Source: Thermohalobaculum sp039816045 (GTDB lineage: Bacteria; Pseudomonadota; Alphaproteobacteria; Rhodobacterales; Rhodobacteraceae). Taken from it: 64,000 nt of DNA. How positions within the stretch are numbered: position 1 is the first letter of the stretch; each line of letters starts with the position of its first letter. A program made the position numbers and the translations under genes. Where the stretch lies: the NCBI GenBank assembly GCA_039816045.1, contig JBCBYB010000023.1, positions 14,896 to 78,895 of the forward strand. Direction: 5' to 3'. The notes beneath the pieces were generated by a model. That model was not told the origin of the DNA. It made no database searches and was given only the letters and a program-made list of their open reading frames with translations. Shown here in pieces: positions 17,696 to 25,702 of this stretch.

Positions 17696-18877
17696 TCAGG
17701 CGCTGCGATAGAGTTTGGTCATCGAGAACTCGCGGTGACCAAGCGCCTCCGCACAGGTCATCCGACCGTTTGCAACCCGCTCTACCATATCGATCAACGC
17801 ATCACCGGCCTGGTCGATGGTCTGCTCCCGCGTGAGAACGCCGGTCACGTCCACATCGATGTGCTCGGACATCGTGCGGAGGGTGCGCGGGTTGCCGGAG
17901 ATCTTGATGACCGGCACGATCGGGTTGCCGACCACGTTGCCCTGGCCTGTCGGGAAGGTGTGGATCACATAGCCGGCCGCGGCCATCAGCGTGACGCACT
18001 CCGCCGCTGCGGATGAGGTGTCCATGAAGTACAGACCGGGGCCTTTGGCCGGTGTCTCTGCCGGGCCGAGCGCGTCGATATAGGTGCTGGTCCGCCCGAT
18101 CTTCTCGAGGTTGCCGAGCGCCTTCTCCTCGATGGTTGTCAGCCCGCCCAGGATATTGCCCTTGGTTGGCTGGCTGTCGGAGAGATCGTCGGTCTGGTGG
18201 GCGAAGATCACGTCGTCCTGGTAGGCTTGGAAGATCTGCATGAACTTCTCGCCGGCCTCGGGCGTCGCCGCGCGCTTTTCGCAGATGTGCTCGGCGCCCG
18301 TGATCTCGGAGGTCTCTCCGAAGACGCCCGTCAGCCCCTGCGGCACGAGCTTGTCGTACATGTTGCCGACGGTGGGGCAGGAGGACAGACCGGTCGTCGT
18401 GTCGCTCTCACCGCATTTGGTCGAAACCCAAAGCTCGGTGATCGGGCAGGGCTCTTTCTGCAGCTCGCTTGCCCACTGAACGAATTCCTTGGCCTTCCAG
18501 CTTGCGGCGGCCACGGTGGCGATGTCGCCGTTTTGCTCGATCGAGAACTCTGCCACGGGCTTGCCGGTCTCGCGGATGCCGTCGGCGATGATCTTGGTCC
18601 AGCCGGGCTCGATCCCGATCACCACCACGGCCGCGACGTTGGGGTTGGCGCCTGTGCCGATCATGGTGCGGAAATGGAGCTCCAGATCCTCACCGAACTG
18701 CAGACGGCCATAGGCGTGGGGGATCGCGAGGGTCCCTTTGATGTTGTTCGCCACTGCCTCGCAAGCCGCGTTCGAGATGTCGTCGACCGGCAGGATCACC
18801 ACATGGTTGCGCACGCCCACGCGGCCATTCTCGCGCCGCCAGGCCATCACCATCTTGTTTGTTGCGTCATAAGGCAT
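17696..18877 (-). CDS. suyB: (2R)-sulfolactate sulfo-lyase, large subunit SuyB
   Basis: SuyAB eliminates sulfite from (R)-3-sulfolactate to give pyruvate. SuyB belongs to the UxaA/altronate-dehydratase large-subunit family. The sequence closely matches my memory of SuyB: RRENGRVGVRNHVVILPVDD at the N-terminus, SNAACEAVANNIKGTLAIPH, NPNVAAVVVIGIEPGWTK, the Cys-containing STKCGESDTTTGL block, SDSQPTKGNILGGLTTIEEK, SSSAAAECVTLMAAAGYV, GQGNVVGNPIVPVIK and EALGHREFSMTKLY. I chose the ATG at 18877 (393 residues); a GTG at 18889 overlapping the suyA stop is an alternative. Altronate or galactarate dehydratase is less likely given the separate short SuyA and the sulfonate-dehydrogenase neighbours. 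Last gene of the operon. Confidence 0.9.
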   Translation of the reverse strand: MPYDATNKMVMAWRRENGRVGVRNHVVILPVDDISNAACEAVANNIKGTLAIPHAYGRLQFGEDLELHFRTMIGTGANPNVAAVVVIGIEPGWTKIIADGIRETGKPVAEFSIEQNGDIATVAAASWKAKEFVQWASELQKEPCPITELWVSTKCGESDTTTGLSSCPTVGNMYDKLVPQGLTGVFGETSEITGAEHICEKRAATPEAGEKFMQIFQAYQDDVIFAHQTDDLSDSQPTKGNILGGLTTIEEKALGNLEKIGRTSTYIDALGPAETPAKGPGLYFMDTSSAAAECVTLMAAAGYVIHTFPTGQGNVVGNPIVPVIKISGNPRTLRTMSEHIDVDVTGVLTREQTIDQAGDALIDMVERVANGRMTCAEALGHREFSMTKLYRSA

Positions 18878-18882
18878 CGCGC

Positions 18883-19173
18883 TCACCACCGTTTCGTTTT
18901 GAGGTTGTGGGTGTGGACATGGTCGCCGGTGCCGGCCGCACCGACGAACTTGCCGATGTCCTCGCCGTATTTGATCGCCGTGTCGCCGGAGACGAAGTCC
19001 TTCAGCGCAACCTTGTGGCCGATCGGAATGTCATTGTTTGCGGTGAGGGTGAACTCGGAATTGTCCTCCGTGACGACACACAGCATGTCGGTTCCGGCGG
19101 TCAGGCCCTCGACCACGACGACACCGACATTGTCGGCCTTGTCATGGACGAGGAGATGCGGGCGTTGTCCCAT
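18883..19173 (-). CDS. suyA: (2R)-sulfolactate sulfo-lyase, small subunit SuyA
   Basis: The 96-residue SAF-domain small subunit pairs with SuyB. Recognisable features are the N-terminal HLLVHDKADNVGVVVVEGL, the middle IPIGHKVALKDFVSGDTAIKYGE segment typical of the UxaA-type SAF domain, and the C-terminal DHVHTHNLKTKRW, whose histidines fit the family. The ATG at 19173 is preceded by AAGGAGA. The gene lies directly upstream of suyB. In altronate dehydratases the same domain occurs fused or as a short subunit, so the sulfo-lyase call rests on both subunits plus context. Confidence 0.9.
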   Translation of the reverse strand: MGQRPHLLVHDKADNVGVVVVEGLTAGTDMLCVVTEDNSEFTLTANNDIPIGHKVALKDFVSGDTAIKYGEDIGKFVGAAGTGDHVHTHNLKTKRW

Positions 19174-19187
19174 GACGGTCTCCTTCT

Positions 19188-20171
19188 CTAGGGGGCGAGG
19201 ATGATTTTGGGCGCGGCAACGCTGCCGGCCCGGATGTCGGCGAAGGCGCGGGCGCCCTCGGAGAGCGGTCGGATCTCGGTCCAGTCGAGGGCACCGAGGC
19301 GGCCATCGAAGATCGCCTGCGCGGTGTCGCGAAAGTCCTGGGCCGTGTAGGTGTAGGTGCCGATAAAGGTGATCTCCTGCAGCGTCATCCGGCGGATATC
19401 GAGCCCGCCCGCGGCCGAGCCGAGGCCGATATGCAAGATCGCGCCACCCGGGCGTACCGCAGCCGAGGCAGCGGCGCGGGTCGCTTCGATGCCGACCCCG
19501 TCGATCACCAGATCGACGCCCTCGGGAAGATCACTCGCGGGCTCGATCGCCTGGATGTCACCGGCCTTGGCGACGATGGCGCGGCGATCCGCATGGGGCT
19601 CGGCCAATGCAACCGATCGCGCGCCTTGGGCCAGCAATGCCAGGGCCGCGCCGAGGCCGATGGCGCCGCCGCCAAAGACCAGGCAACGGGCCTCCTCGAG
19701 CGGGCGCAGCAGCACGCGCCGGGCCAGCCGCACCGCATGCCATCCGCAGGCGAGCGGCTCGGCAAGGGCCGCCTTCTCCGTCGGCACACCATCGGGGATC
19801 GTGACGAGGTTCCGCTCTGGGATCGAGAGCTGCTCGGCGAAGGCGCCCTCGCGTGGGGGCATCGAGATGATCTGGCGGAAGGCACACAGGTTTTCCCGTC
19901 CTGCCAGGCAATCCTCGCACACGCCGCAGGTGACCAGGGGGTTGACCGTGACCCGCGTACCCGCGCCCGGCCCGCCGATCACCGTTCCCGCCGCCTCGTG
20001 GCCTAGGATCAGCGGTGCGGGTCGACGCTCATCATGGCCGAGATAGGCGTGCATGTCCGATCCGCAGATCCCGACATGGGCGATCTCGATCAGCGGGTTG
20101 TCGCCGGGCACAGGGTCCGACGCCTCTTGGTAGGCCAGCGCCTCGGGGCCCGTATAGACGAGTGCTTTCAT
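19188..20171 (-). CDS. Zinc-dependent alcohol dehydrogenase, probable DHPS 2-dehydrogenase
   Basis: A 327-residue medium-chain dehydrogenase. The catalytic zinc Cys lies in HVGICGSDMHA, followed by GHEAAGTVIG. The structural zinc cysteines are CGVCEDCLAGRENLC. The nucleotide-binding region is LVFGGGAIGLGAALALLA. In known DHPS-degrading bacteria two 2-dehydrogenases (HpsO and HpsP) interconvert the DHPS enantiomers through the ketone. One such gene is expected beside hpsN, and this is the likely candidate. I do not assign O or P because I am unsure which fold carries which letter. The start overlaps the SDR stop (ATGA), and suyA follows after 14 nt. Confidence 0.78.
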   Translation of the reverse strand: MKALVYTGPEALAYQEASDPVPGDNPLIEIAHVGICGSDMHAYLGHDERRPAPLILGHEAAGTVIGGPGAGTRVTVNPLVTCGVCEDCLAGRENLCAFRQIISMPPREGAFAEQLSIPERNLVTIPDGVPTEKAALAEPLACGWHAVRLARRVLLRPLEEARCLVFGGGAIGLGAALALLAQGARSVALAEPHADRRAIVAKAGDIQAIEPASDLPEGVDLVIDGVGIEATRAAASAAVRPGGAILHIGLGSAAGGLDIRRMTLQEITFIGTYTYTAQDFRDTAQAIFDGRLGALDWTEIRPLSEGARAFADIRAGSVAAPKIILAP

Positions 20172-20920
20172 TTCGCGGTGAACCCGCCATCGACGTTGAG
20201 GATCTGCCCGGTGACATAGCCTGCCGCGTCCGAGCAGAGGAAGAGGGTCGGTCCAACGAGATCCGCCATCTCACCGTTGCGCCCCATGCAAGTCTGCGCC
20301 GCATTGGCGGCGGAGCGGGCCGGATCGCCGAAGACAGGGCCGGTCAGCTCCGTCGGGAAGAAGCCGGGCGCGAGGGCGTTCACCGAGATCCCATCGCGCG
20401 ACCAGGCCTCCGCCATCGCGCGCGTGAGCTGGCCGATCCCGCCTTTCGAGGCGCCATAGGCGAGCCCGCCGGGGAAGGCCCGCGAGGTCTGGAGCGAGGC
20501 GAAGTTGATGATCCGCCCCCAGCGCTTCTCCCGCATTCCGGGCACCAGCGCTTGCGCGAGGAAGAACGGCACCGCGAGGTTCAGATCGATCGTCGTGGTC
20601 CAGCCCTCGAGCGTCACGTCGTCGGCCGCTTGGCGGGTGTTGATGCCGGCGGCGTTGACCAGGATCTCCGGCGCGCCGAAGGGCTCGGCCGCCCTTGCTG
20701 CGACATCTGCCATCTTCGCCGGGTCCGAGAGATCCGCCACAAGCGCTGCGGTCTCCCCCTTGGTCTCCGCCTGCCAAGCGGCAAGGGCGTCGGCGCGCCG
20801 GGCAACGCCCACCACGCGCGCACCGGCGTCCGCCAGCACGGTCGCCATGAAGCGACCGATGCCGGAGCTCGCGCCGGTAACGCAGGCGACCCGGCCGGAG
20901 ACGGAGAACAGCCCTTCCAT
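20168..20920 (-). CDS. SDR-family oxidoreductase, probable DHPS 2-dehydrogenase
   Basis: A 250-residue classical short-chain dehydrogenase. The cofactor motif is VTGASSGIGRF near residue 15, NAAG is at VNAAGIN, the catalytic Ser lies in INFASLQTS, and the Tyr/Lys pair is YGASKGG. The C-terminus is the usual GQILNVDGGF. It sits between hpsN and the zinc dehydrogenase, translationally coupled to both (TGATG upstream, ATGA downstream). Context suggests it oxidises DHPS at C2 or reduces the resulting ketone, forming an enantiomer-inverting pair with the neighbour. That substrate is inference; the fold is certain. Confidence 0.8.
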   Translation of the reverse strand: MEGLFSVSGRVACVTGASSGIGRFMATVLADAGARVVGVARRADALAAWQAETKGETAALVADLSDPAKMADVAARAAEPFGAPEILVNAAGINTRQAADDVTLEGWTTTIDLNLAVPFFLAQALVPGMREKRWGRIINFASLQTSRAFPGGLAYGASKGGIGQLTRAMAEAWSRDGISVNALAPGFFPTELTGPVFGDPARSAANAAQTCMGRNGEMADLVGPTLFLCSDAAGYVTGQILNVDGGFTAK

Positions 20921-22227
20921 CAATCGGCGGCCGTCAGGTCGAAGTCATCGCCCGGGAAGTACTTCTCGAGCCGGATATCGGCGGTGCGGGCGTGGCCCTC
21001 CATGCCCTCCAGCCGGCTGATCCGGGCGGTCGCCTCGGCCACCGGGCGCGCACCGTCGCGGGTCGCACGCTGCCAGGTGACGAGCTTCATGTATTTGTGG
21101 ACCGAGAGCCCGCCCGTATAGCGCGCGGCCCCCGAGGTCGGCAGCACATGGTTCGGGCCTGCCGCCTTGTCGCCAAAGGCAACGGTCGTCTCCTCGCCGA
21201 GGAAGAGCGAGCCGTAAGCCTTCAGGCGCCCAAGGAACCAGTCGGTGTCGGCCGCCTGCACATGGAGGTGCTCCGGCGCGATCATGTCGGCGACTTGGGC
21301 GAGCCCTTCCCGGTCAGCGACCACCATGACTTCCGCCATGTCCGCCCAGGCTTTGGTGGCGTTCTCCCGGTTGAGCTCCGGCAGCGTCGCGATATAGCCC
21401 GGCACGAGCTCCATCACCTTCTCCGCCAGCGGCCGATGGGTGGTCGCGAGCCAGACCGGCGAGTTGTAGCCGTGCTCCGCCTGACCGACGAGATCCCAGG
21501 CGACGATGTGCGGGTCGGCGGTCTCGTCCGTCAGAACCAGGCTGTCGGTCGGCCCTGCGAACATGTCGATCCCGACCCGGCCAAACAGGATCCGCTTGGC
21601 CTCCGCCACGAACTGGTTGCCCGGGCCCACCAGGATGTCCGCCTTGGGCAGGCCGAAGAGGCCGAAGGCCATCGCCGCAATCCCCTGCACCCCGCCGAGT
21701 GCGAGGATGCTGTCGGCGCCGCAAAGATCCGCCGTATAGACGATGGCGGGTGCAATCCCGACCCCTGGGCGCGGCGGCGAACAGGCCGTGATGTGCCCGC
21801 AGCCCGCGACTTTCGCCGTTGTCACCGTCATCAACGCCGAGGCGATGTGGCTGTAGCGCCCGCCTGGGGCATAGCAGCCGGCGGCCTGGCACGGGATCGC
21901 CTTCTGACCGGCCACAAGCCCCGGCGCCAGCTCGACCTCCATGTCCTGGATGGTGGCCTTCTGCGCCTCCGCGAACCGGCGAACATTGTCCCAGGCATAG
22001 CGGATGTCGTCCTTCAGCCGCTGGGGCACCGCCGCCGCCGCCGCGTCGATCTCATCGCGCGTCAGCACCACGTTGCCGTCATAGCGGTCGAACTTCGCCG
22101 CATAGCGCAGCGCCGCCGCATCCCCTTCGCTCTCGATCTCGTCGAGGATGGCTTGGACGGTGGCACGCACATCGCCGGCATCGTCGGTGGACTTGCGGGC
22201 CGCGCGTTTGAGGTAGTCGATGGACAT
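20920..22227 (-). CDS. hpsN: Sulfopropanediol 3-dehydrogenase HpsN (HisD-family)
   Basis: HpsN oxidises (R)-2,3-dihydroxypropane-1-sulfonate to (R)-sulfolactate with 2 NAD+. It is a histidinol dehydrogenase homologue (435 residues). Family motifs are CYAPGGRYSHIASALMTV, VAGCGHITACSPPRPGVGIA, LVGPGNQFVAEAKRILFG, the catalytic Glu-His pair in IAPEHLHVQA, and AAGPNHVLPTSGAARYTGGL. True HisD is normally encoded with histidine genes; here the neighbours are a TRAP importer and suyAB, which decides the call. A dctM stop lies 12 nt upstream and an SDR overlaps its end. HisD-like dehydrogenases of other sulfonates or diols cannot be excluded by sequence alone. Confidence 0.88.
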   Translation of the reverse strand: MSIDYLKRAARKSTDDAGDVRATVQAILDEIESEGDAAALRYAAKFDRYDGNVVLTRDEIDAAAAAVPQRLKDDIRYAWDNVRRFAEAQKATIQDMEVELAPGLVAGQKAIPCQAAGCYAPGGRYSHIASALMTVTTAKVAGCGHITACSPPRPGVGIAPAIVYTADLCGADSILALGGVQGIAAMAFGLFGLPKADILVGPGNQFVAEAKRILFGRVGIDMFAGPTDSLVLTDETADPHIVAWDLVGQAEHGYNSPVWLATTHRPLAEKVMELVPGYIATLPELNRENATKAWADMAEVMVVADREGLAQVADMIAPEHLHVQAADTDWFLGRLKAYGSLFLGEETTVAFGDKAAGPNHVLPTSGAARYTGGLSVHKYMKLVTWQRATRDGARPVAEATARISRLEGMEGHARTADIRLEKYFPGDDFDLTAAD

Positions 22228-22239
22228 TTTGCGATATCC

Positions 22240-23571
22240 CTAGCGATATATGTCTGGGAGAAGTGCGGTGGATATTGGTGCGATATATGCGATAAGCAGC
22301 ACCACCAACAGCATGAAGAACACGAACGGCACTGCCCGCGCCGCGATCTTCAGAATCGACTCTCCCGTAAGCCCCGAGACAACGAAGAGGTTGAGCCCGA
22401 GCGGTGGAGTGATGAACCCGACCCCGAGGGCCGTGATCATCATCACGCAGAACTGGATTTCGTTCATCCCGATCTCATCCGCAAGCGGTTTGAGGATCGG
22501 TGCGAGAATTACGATGTTGGGCGTCGTTTCCATCACGCATCCGGCGGCGATCAGGATGACGATCATGAGCAGGATCAGCAGAGAGGGCTCGTCGGTGATC
22601 GAGGTGACCGAGGCGACGAAGCCTTGGGGCACGCCGAGCGCCGCCATGGTCTGCGCCAGCGGCAGCGACATGGCGATGATCGGCAGGATGACGCCGTTCA
22701 CCTTGGCCGAGCTCACCATCATCGACGGGAAGTCCGAGAGCCGGAGCGTGCCGAGGATGAAGCCCATGGTGATGGTCACGACGACCGCGACGGCACCCGC
22801 CTCCGTGGGCGTCAGGCGCCCGGAGAAGATGCCGTAGAAGATGATGCCCGGCACCAAAAACGCATACCAGCCGTCGGCGAGCGCGCGCCCGAGATTGCCG
22901 GCCCACTCGCCCCAGGTGATCAGCCCGCCGCCCTCATAGGCATAACGTCGGTTGACCACGATGTTGGTGACCAGGATCGAGCCGAGGATCAGGAGCCCCG
23001 GGATCAGGGCGGCCTGGAAGAGCGTGGAGGCGGAGATCCCAAGCACGAGCCCGATCACGATATAGGCGATGGAGGGCGGGATCAGGATGCCGGTACAGGC
23101 ACCTGCGGCGACCAGCGCACAGGCGTAAGGGCGGGGATAGCCGCTCTCCACCAGGCGGTTGATCGTCATGCGCCCGACGGCGGCAGCACCCGCGGCATCC
23201 GAGCCCGAGATCGCGGAGAACATGCCGCAGACGAGCACGGTGGCCGAGCCGAACCCGCCCTTGGCCCAGCAGGTCAGCGCCTCCGCCACGTCGAGGAACT
23301 TGCGGCTGAGCCCGGTGCGCACCAGCACATCGCCCGTCAAGATAAAGAGCGGCACGGCGGTCAGCGCGAAGTGGTCGATCCCGTCGAAGAGGCTCTCCCC
23401 CAGCAGCGAGAGCGGCAGCACCTCCGATACCATCAGCATGGTGACGGCGCCGGCGCCGATGGCGGCCCAGACCGGGACACCGAGCGCAATCAGCGCAACG
23501 AACAGCAGGACGGGGCCGTAGAACTCCCAGCCGATCTCGGCCGCTTCCTGTTCGAGTTGGTTCCAAAGCAT
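22240..23571 (-). CDS. TRAP transporter large permease DctM, HpsKLM-type
   Basis: A 443-residue integral membrane protein with about 12 hydrophobic segments, the large subunit of a tripartite ATP-independent periplasmic importer driven by a sodium or proton gradient. Recognisable DctM patterns are FALTAVPLFILTGDVLVRTGLS, GSDAAGAAAVGRMTI and the conserved GACTGILIPPSIAYIVIG. An LGVGFITPPLGLNLFVV segment lies close to the C-terminus. It is encoded directly downstream of dctQ and upstream of hpsN, so its substrate is inferred to be DHPS. Sulfolactate transport is an alternative. Confidence 0.9.
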   Translation of the reverse strand: MLWNQLEQEAAEIGWEFYGPVLLFVALIALGVPVWAAIGAGAVTMLMVSEVLPLSLLGESLFDGIDHFALTAVPLFILTGDVLVRTGLSRKFLDVAEALTCWAKGGFGSATVLVCGMFSAISGSDAAGAAAVGRMTINRLVESGYPRPYACALVAAGACTGILIPPSIAYIVIGLVLGISASTLFQAALIPGLLILGSILVTNIVVNRRYAYEGGGLITWGEWAGNLGRALADGWYAFLVPGIIFYGIFSGRLTPTEAGAVAVVVTITMGFILGTLRLSDFPSMMVSSAKVNGVILPIIAMSLPLAQTMAALGVPQGFVASVTSITDEPSLLILLMIVILIAAGCVMETTPNIVILAPILKPLADEIGMNEIQFCVMMITALGVGFITPPLGLNLFVVSGLTGESILKIAARAVPFVFFMLLVVLLIAYIAPISTALLPDIYR

Positions 23572-23582
23572 CAGCGCGCCCC

Positions 23583-24089
23583 TCAGTCGAACAGCCGCTC
23601 GCCCTCATAGACCGGACGCCCTGCACGCAGGTCGGCCACATCTCTGAGCAGCGATTGGATCAGGCGGAAGGTCATGAGCGAGAACCCGATGGGCACCGCG
23701 GCGAGGAACCAGACCATCGAGACGCGCAAGCCGTGGCTCACCGAGCCGAACTTCCACGACACGGCGACGGTCTCGAACGACCAGTAGACGGCAAGCACAG
23801 CGATCGCCAGCATCACCAGGTCGCCGAAGATATAGAGCCCCGCCTTCACGCGCGGCCCGATGTAGTTGAACAGCACGTCGATGCGGATATGCGCCCGCTC
23901 GCGCACCGCCGAAGCCGCGCCGATCCAGGCGAGGTAGATGAACGCGTAGCGCACGATCTCTTCCCCCCAGATCGAGGAATAGGCGAAGACCTCGCGGCGG
24001 ATCACCTCGACCGCCATGGTGGCGACCAGCATGGTGTAGAAGACGAGCAGCGCCCATCTCTCGGCATTGCGATCTAGGAGTTGGAGCAT
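23583..24089 (-). CDS. TRAP transporter small permease DctQ, HpsKLM-type
   Basis: A 168-residue four-helix membrane subunit that bridges the solute receptor and DctM. It shows the typical DctQ pattern SIWGEEIVRYAFIYLAWIGAASAVRERAHIRID split over the second helix and following loop (EE..R...W.G...A.R...H). It precedes dctM by 11 nt and follows dctP after a 79-nt gap that holds a stable hairpin. Fold assignment is firm; the substrate is inferred from the operon. Confidence 0.88.
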   Translation of the reverse strand: MLQLLDRNAERWALLVFYTMLVATMAVEVIRREVFAYSSIWGEEIVRYAFIYLAWIGAASAVRERAHIRIDVLFNYIGPRVKAGLYIFGDLVMLAIAVLAVYWSFETVAVSWKFGSVSHGLRVSMVWFLAAVPIGFSLMTFRLIQSLLRDVADLRAGRPVYEGERLFD

Positions 24090-24132
24090 AACGCCTCTCT
24101 TGGCAGAGGCCCGGGCGCCTCGCCTGGAAAGA

Positions 24133-24153
24133 GGCCGGGGGGGTGCCCCGGCC
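24133..24153 (-). promoter_or_regulatory. Stem-loop between dctP and dctQ
   Basis: GGCCGGGG pairs with CCCCGGCC (8 bp) around a 5-nt loop in the 79-nt gap after the dctP stop. No U-tract follows in the direction of the operon. Such hairpins in transporter operons often partially terminate transcription or protect the 3' end of the receptor mRNA, giving more receptor than permease. That role is inferred. Confidence 0.6.
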
Positions 24154-24168
24154 CGGTGTGGTCAGAGA

Positions 24169-25323
24169 TCAGGCGTCGTGGACGTAGTTGCGCGCCTGCG
24201 TGCCGGCCGCCTCGACCAGCTTGTCGAAGGCGTCCATCGAGCCCGCCAACTCCGTCTTGAAGCTGTCCCACTCGCTGCGCTGATAGCCGCCCGCGGCCTC
24301 CCACTCGGCCAGCTGATCGGCCGAGAGCGCGTGGAATTCGACGCCCGACTTGCGCAGCTCCGCCATGGCGAAGTTCCGCGCGGCCGGCACTTTGGCCAGG
24401 TTCTGCTGACTGGTGATCTCGGAGGCGAACTCGATCCCCTCCTGCACATCGCCGGGCAGCGCGTTGAACCACTCGAGGTTGCAGGAATAGACTTGGCTGT
24501 CCGGCACCGCCTGGGTGAAGGTCACATGGCTCAGGATGTCCTTGAAGCCGAAGACGTAGAGCGCCCCGACCGACGGATCGAGCGCATCGGCCACGCCTTG
24601 TTTGATGGCGGACGGCGTCTCGCCCCAGGCAACCGGGGTCGGGTTGGCGCCGACCAGGCGATAGTACTGCTGCAGCATCTTCGAGCCTGGCACGCGGAAC
24701 TTCACGCCCGAGAGATCGCTCGGCGACAGCACGGCTCCGGCGCCGCCCTTGCGCACGGCCACGACGCGGGGGTCGATCACCACATAGTACAGCGGTTTGA
24801 AGCCGCGCGCCTCGACCTGCGGATGCACGGTGGTCTTCCAGTGATCCGAGCTGACCAGGTTCACGAAGCGCTGGTTGGCGCCACAGAGATACGGCAGGTT
24901 GATCAGGTCGACGACCGGTGCAAAGGGCGCGAAGTTCGACAGCGAGTGCTGCGCCGCCTGGATCGTGCCGCCCTGGACCTTCTGCGCCAGCGCGCCGCCG
25001 GCGCCGAGCTGACCGCCCGCTGCCAGCTTCACATAGACTTTGCCGTTGGTCGCGTTCTGGATGTTCTCTTTGAAATCCAGCTGCATGATTGGATAGCTGC
25101 GGTCCGCCGTCAGGACATAGGCCGTCGCGATCGTCATGACGTGATCGGCGGCCTTCTCGCGCTCGGCCTCTTCTTTGCGGGTCTGGGCAACCGCCTCCGT
25201 TGAGGACAGCGTCCCGGCAGCCCCGGCCACCATCGCGGCGGTGAAGGCGCCAGCGCCCGTCAATTTCAAGAAGTTGCGGCGCTCGGCCGAGGCGATCTCA
25301 GCCTTGGTGCGGGTGTCAGTCAT
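24169..25323 (-). CDS. TRAP transporter solute-binding protein DctP, Tat-type signal
   Basis: The periplasmic receptor of the TRAP system (384 residues). The ATG at 25323 has a strong GGGAGGAG ribosome-binding site. The N-terminus carries a twin-arginine signal (AERRNFLKLTGAGAF then a hydrophobic stretch ending AVAQ), unlike many DctP proteins that use Sec. The conserved DctP core includes LKIQNATNGKVYVKLA-like and VKFRVPGSKMLQQYYRLVGA segments, then GVADALDPSVGALYVFGFKD. The conserved Arg in FRVPGSK is the residue family members use to bind organic acids, here presumably the sulfonate or a nearby carboxylate. The frame extends further upstream, but nothing conserved lies there. Confidence 0.88.
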   Translation of the reverse strand: MTDTRTKAEIASAERRNFLKLTGAGAFTAAMVAGAAGTLSSTEAVAQTRKEEAEREKAADHVMTIATAYVLTADRSYPIMQLDFKENIQNATNGKVYVKLAAGGQLGAGGALAQKVQGGTIQAAQHSLSNFAPFAPVVDLINLPYLCGANQRFVNLVSSDHWKTTVHPQVEARGFKPLYYVVIDPRVVAVRKGGAGAVLSPSDLSGVKFRVPGSKMLQQYYRLVGANPTPVAWGETPSAIKQGVADALDPSVGALYVFGFKDILSHVTFTQAVPDSQVYSCNLEWFNALPGDVQEGIEFASEITSQQNLAKVPAARNFAMAELRKSGVEFHALSADQLAEWEAAGGYQRSEWDSFKTELAGSMDAFDKLVEAAGTQARNYVHDA

Positions 25324-25349
25324 GGGGTCTCCTCCCTGGATGGCCCGGG

Positions 25350-25556
25350 TTATTTCGGGTCGTTGGTTGCTTTGGTCTCGGCCTCGCGCGCCAGAACGCC
25401 GGCGACGAATAGGATCACGGAGACGAAGAGCATCAGCATCTCGGGCACATCGCCGAGGGGGGGCTGCATGCGCATCGCCCCCATCGCGACGTTCGCGAAA
25501 TAGGCGGCAAAGCATAGAAGCGCCCCGAGCAGTGCCGGGCGTCCGTGACGTGTCAT
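25350..25556 (-). CDS. Small two-helix membrane protein at head of DHPS operon
   Basis: A 68-residue protein from the ATG at 25556, preceded by GGGAGGAGG. The longer reading frame back to 25622 would start inside a LacI-type operator and is unlikely. Two hydrophobic segments are visible (about residues 8-27 and 38-58), joined by a Pro-rich loop, with a charged C-terminal tail. It is the first gene after the promoter, 26 nt before dctP. I do not recognise a family. It could be an accessory subunit of the importer or a membrane-anchored small protein. Confidence 0.7.
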   Translation of the reverse strand: MTRHGRPALLGALLCFAAYFANVAMGAMRMQPPLGDVPEMLMLFVSVILFVAGVLAREAETKATNDPK

Positions 25557-25605
25557 GTGGCGCCTCCTCCCGAGGCTTTGTTGATTCGGCGTGAATTTTG
25601 CGGCA

Positions 25606-25633
25606 AGTGTAAGCGCTTTCATGATTGATGCAA
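25606..25633 (-). promoter_or_regulatory. Candidate promoter of the DHPS operon
   Basis: On the minus strand a TTGCAT box (25633-25628) and a TACACT box (25611-25606) are separated by 16 nt, a plausible sigma-70 type promoter about 50 nt upstream of the first operon start. Each box overlaps one of the two closest operator palindromes, as expected for a repressed promoter. The boxes match consensus only partly, so this is a proposal. Confidence 0.4.
25608..25621. promoter_or_regulatory. LacI-family operator 1
   Basis: TGTAAGCGCTTTCA, a near-perfect palindrome centred on CG with the AAGCGCTT core typical of LacI/GalR-family operators. It lies in the divergent region between the small membrane protein gene and the lacI-type regulator, and overlaps the candidate -10 of the operon promoter. 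Confidence 0.8.
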
Positions 25634-25642
25634 GCGCTTACA
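25629..25642. promoter_or_regulatory. LacI-family operator 2
   Basis: TGCAAGCGCTTACA, with the same AAGCGCTT core as operator 1 and a centre-to-centre distance of 21 bp, two helical turns. The sites therefore face the same side of DNA and could be bound cooperatively. It overlaps the candidate -35 of the operon. Confidence 0.8.
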
Positions 25643-25663
25643 TTCCCTAAGGGCAGATGCCGC

Positions 25664-25677
25664 ATCTAGCGCTTGCA
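25664..25677. promoter_or_regulatory. Degenerate LacI-family operator 3
   Basis: ATCTAGCGCTTGCA matches the other two palindromes in the AGCGCTT core and the right arm, but its left arm is degraded. It is centred 35 bp from operator 2 and ends 25 bp before the regulator ATG at 25703, suggesting autoregulation. This is weaker than operators 1 and 2. Confidence 0.5.
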
Positions 25678-25702
25678 CTGCCTTGGTCCTACGTTCACGG
25701 TC

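Noticed and set aside
17696..19173. Altronate or galactarate dehydratase
   Set aside because: Same superfamily, but the separate small subunit, SuyB-like motifs and sulfonate pathway neighbours favour sulfolactate sulfo-lyase.
20920..22227. Histidinol dehydrogenase (hisD) for histidine synthesis
   Set aside because: The protein is HisD-like, but the neighbours are a TRAP importer, two dehydrogenases and SuyAB, which fits HpsN.
20992..23610. A long plus-strand open frame over hpsN and dctM
   Set aside because: It is antisense to two well-identified genes and has shadow-like composition.
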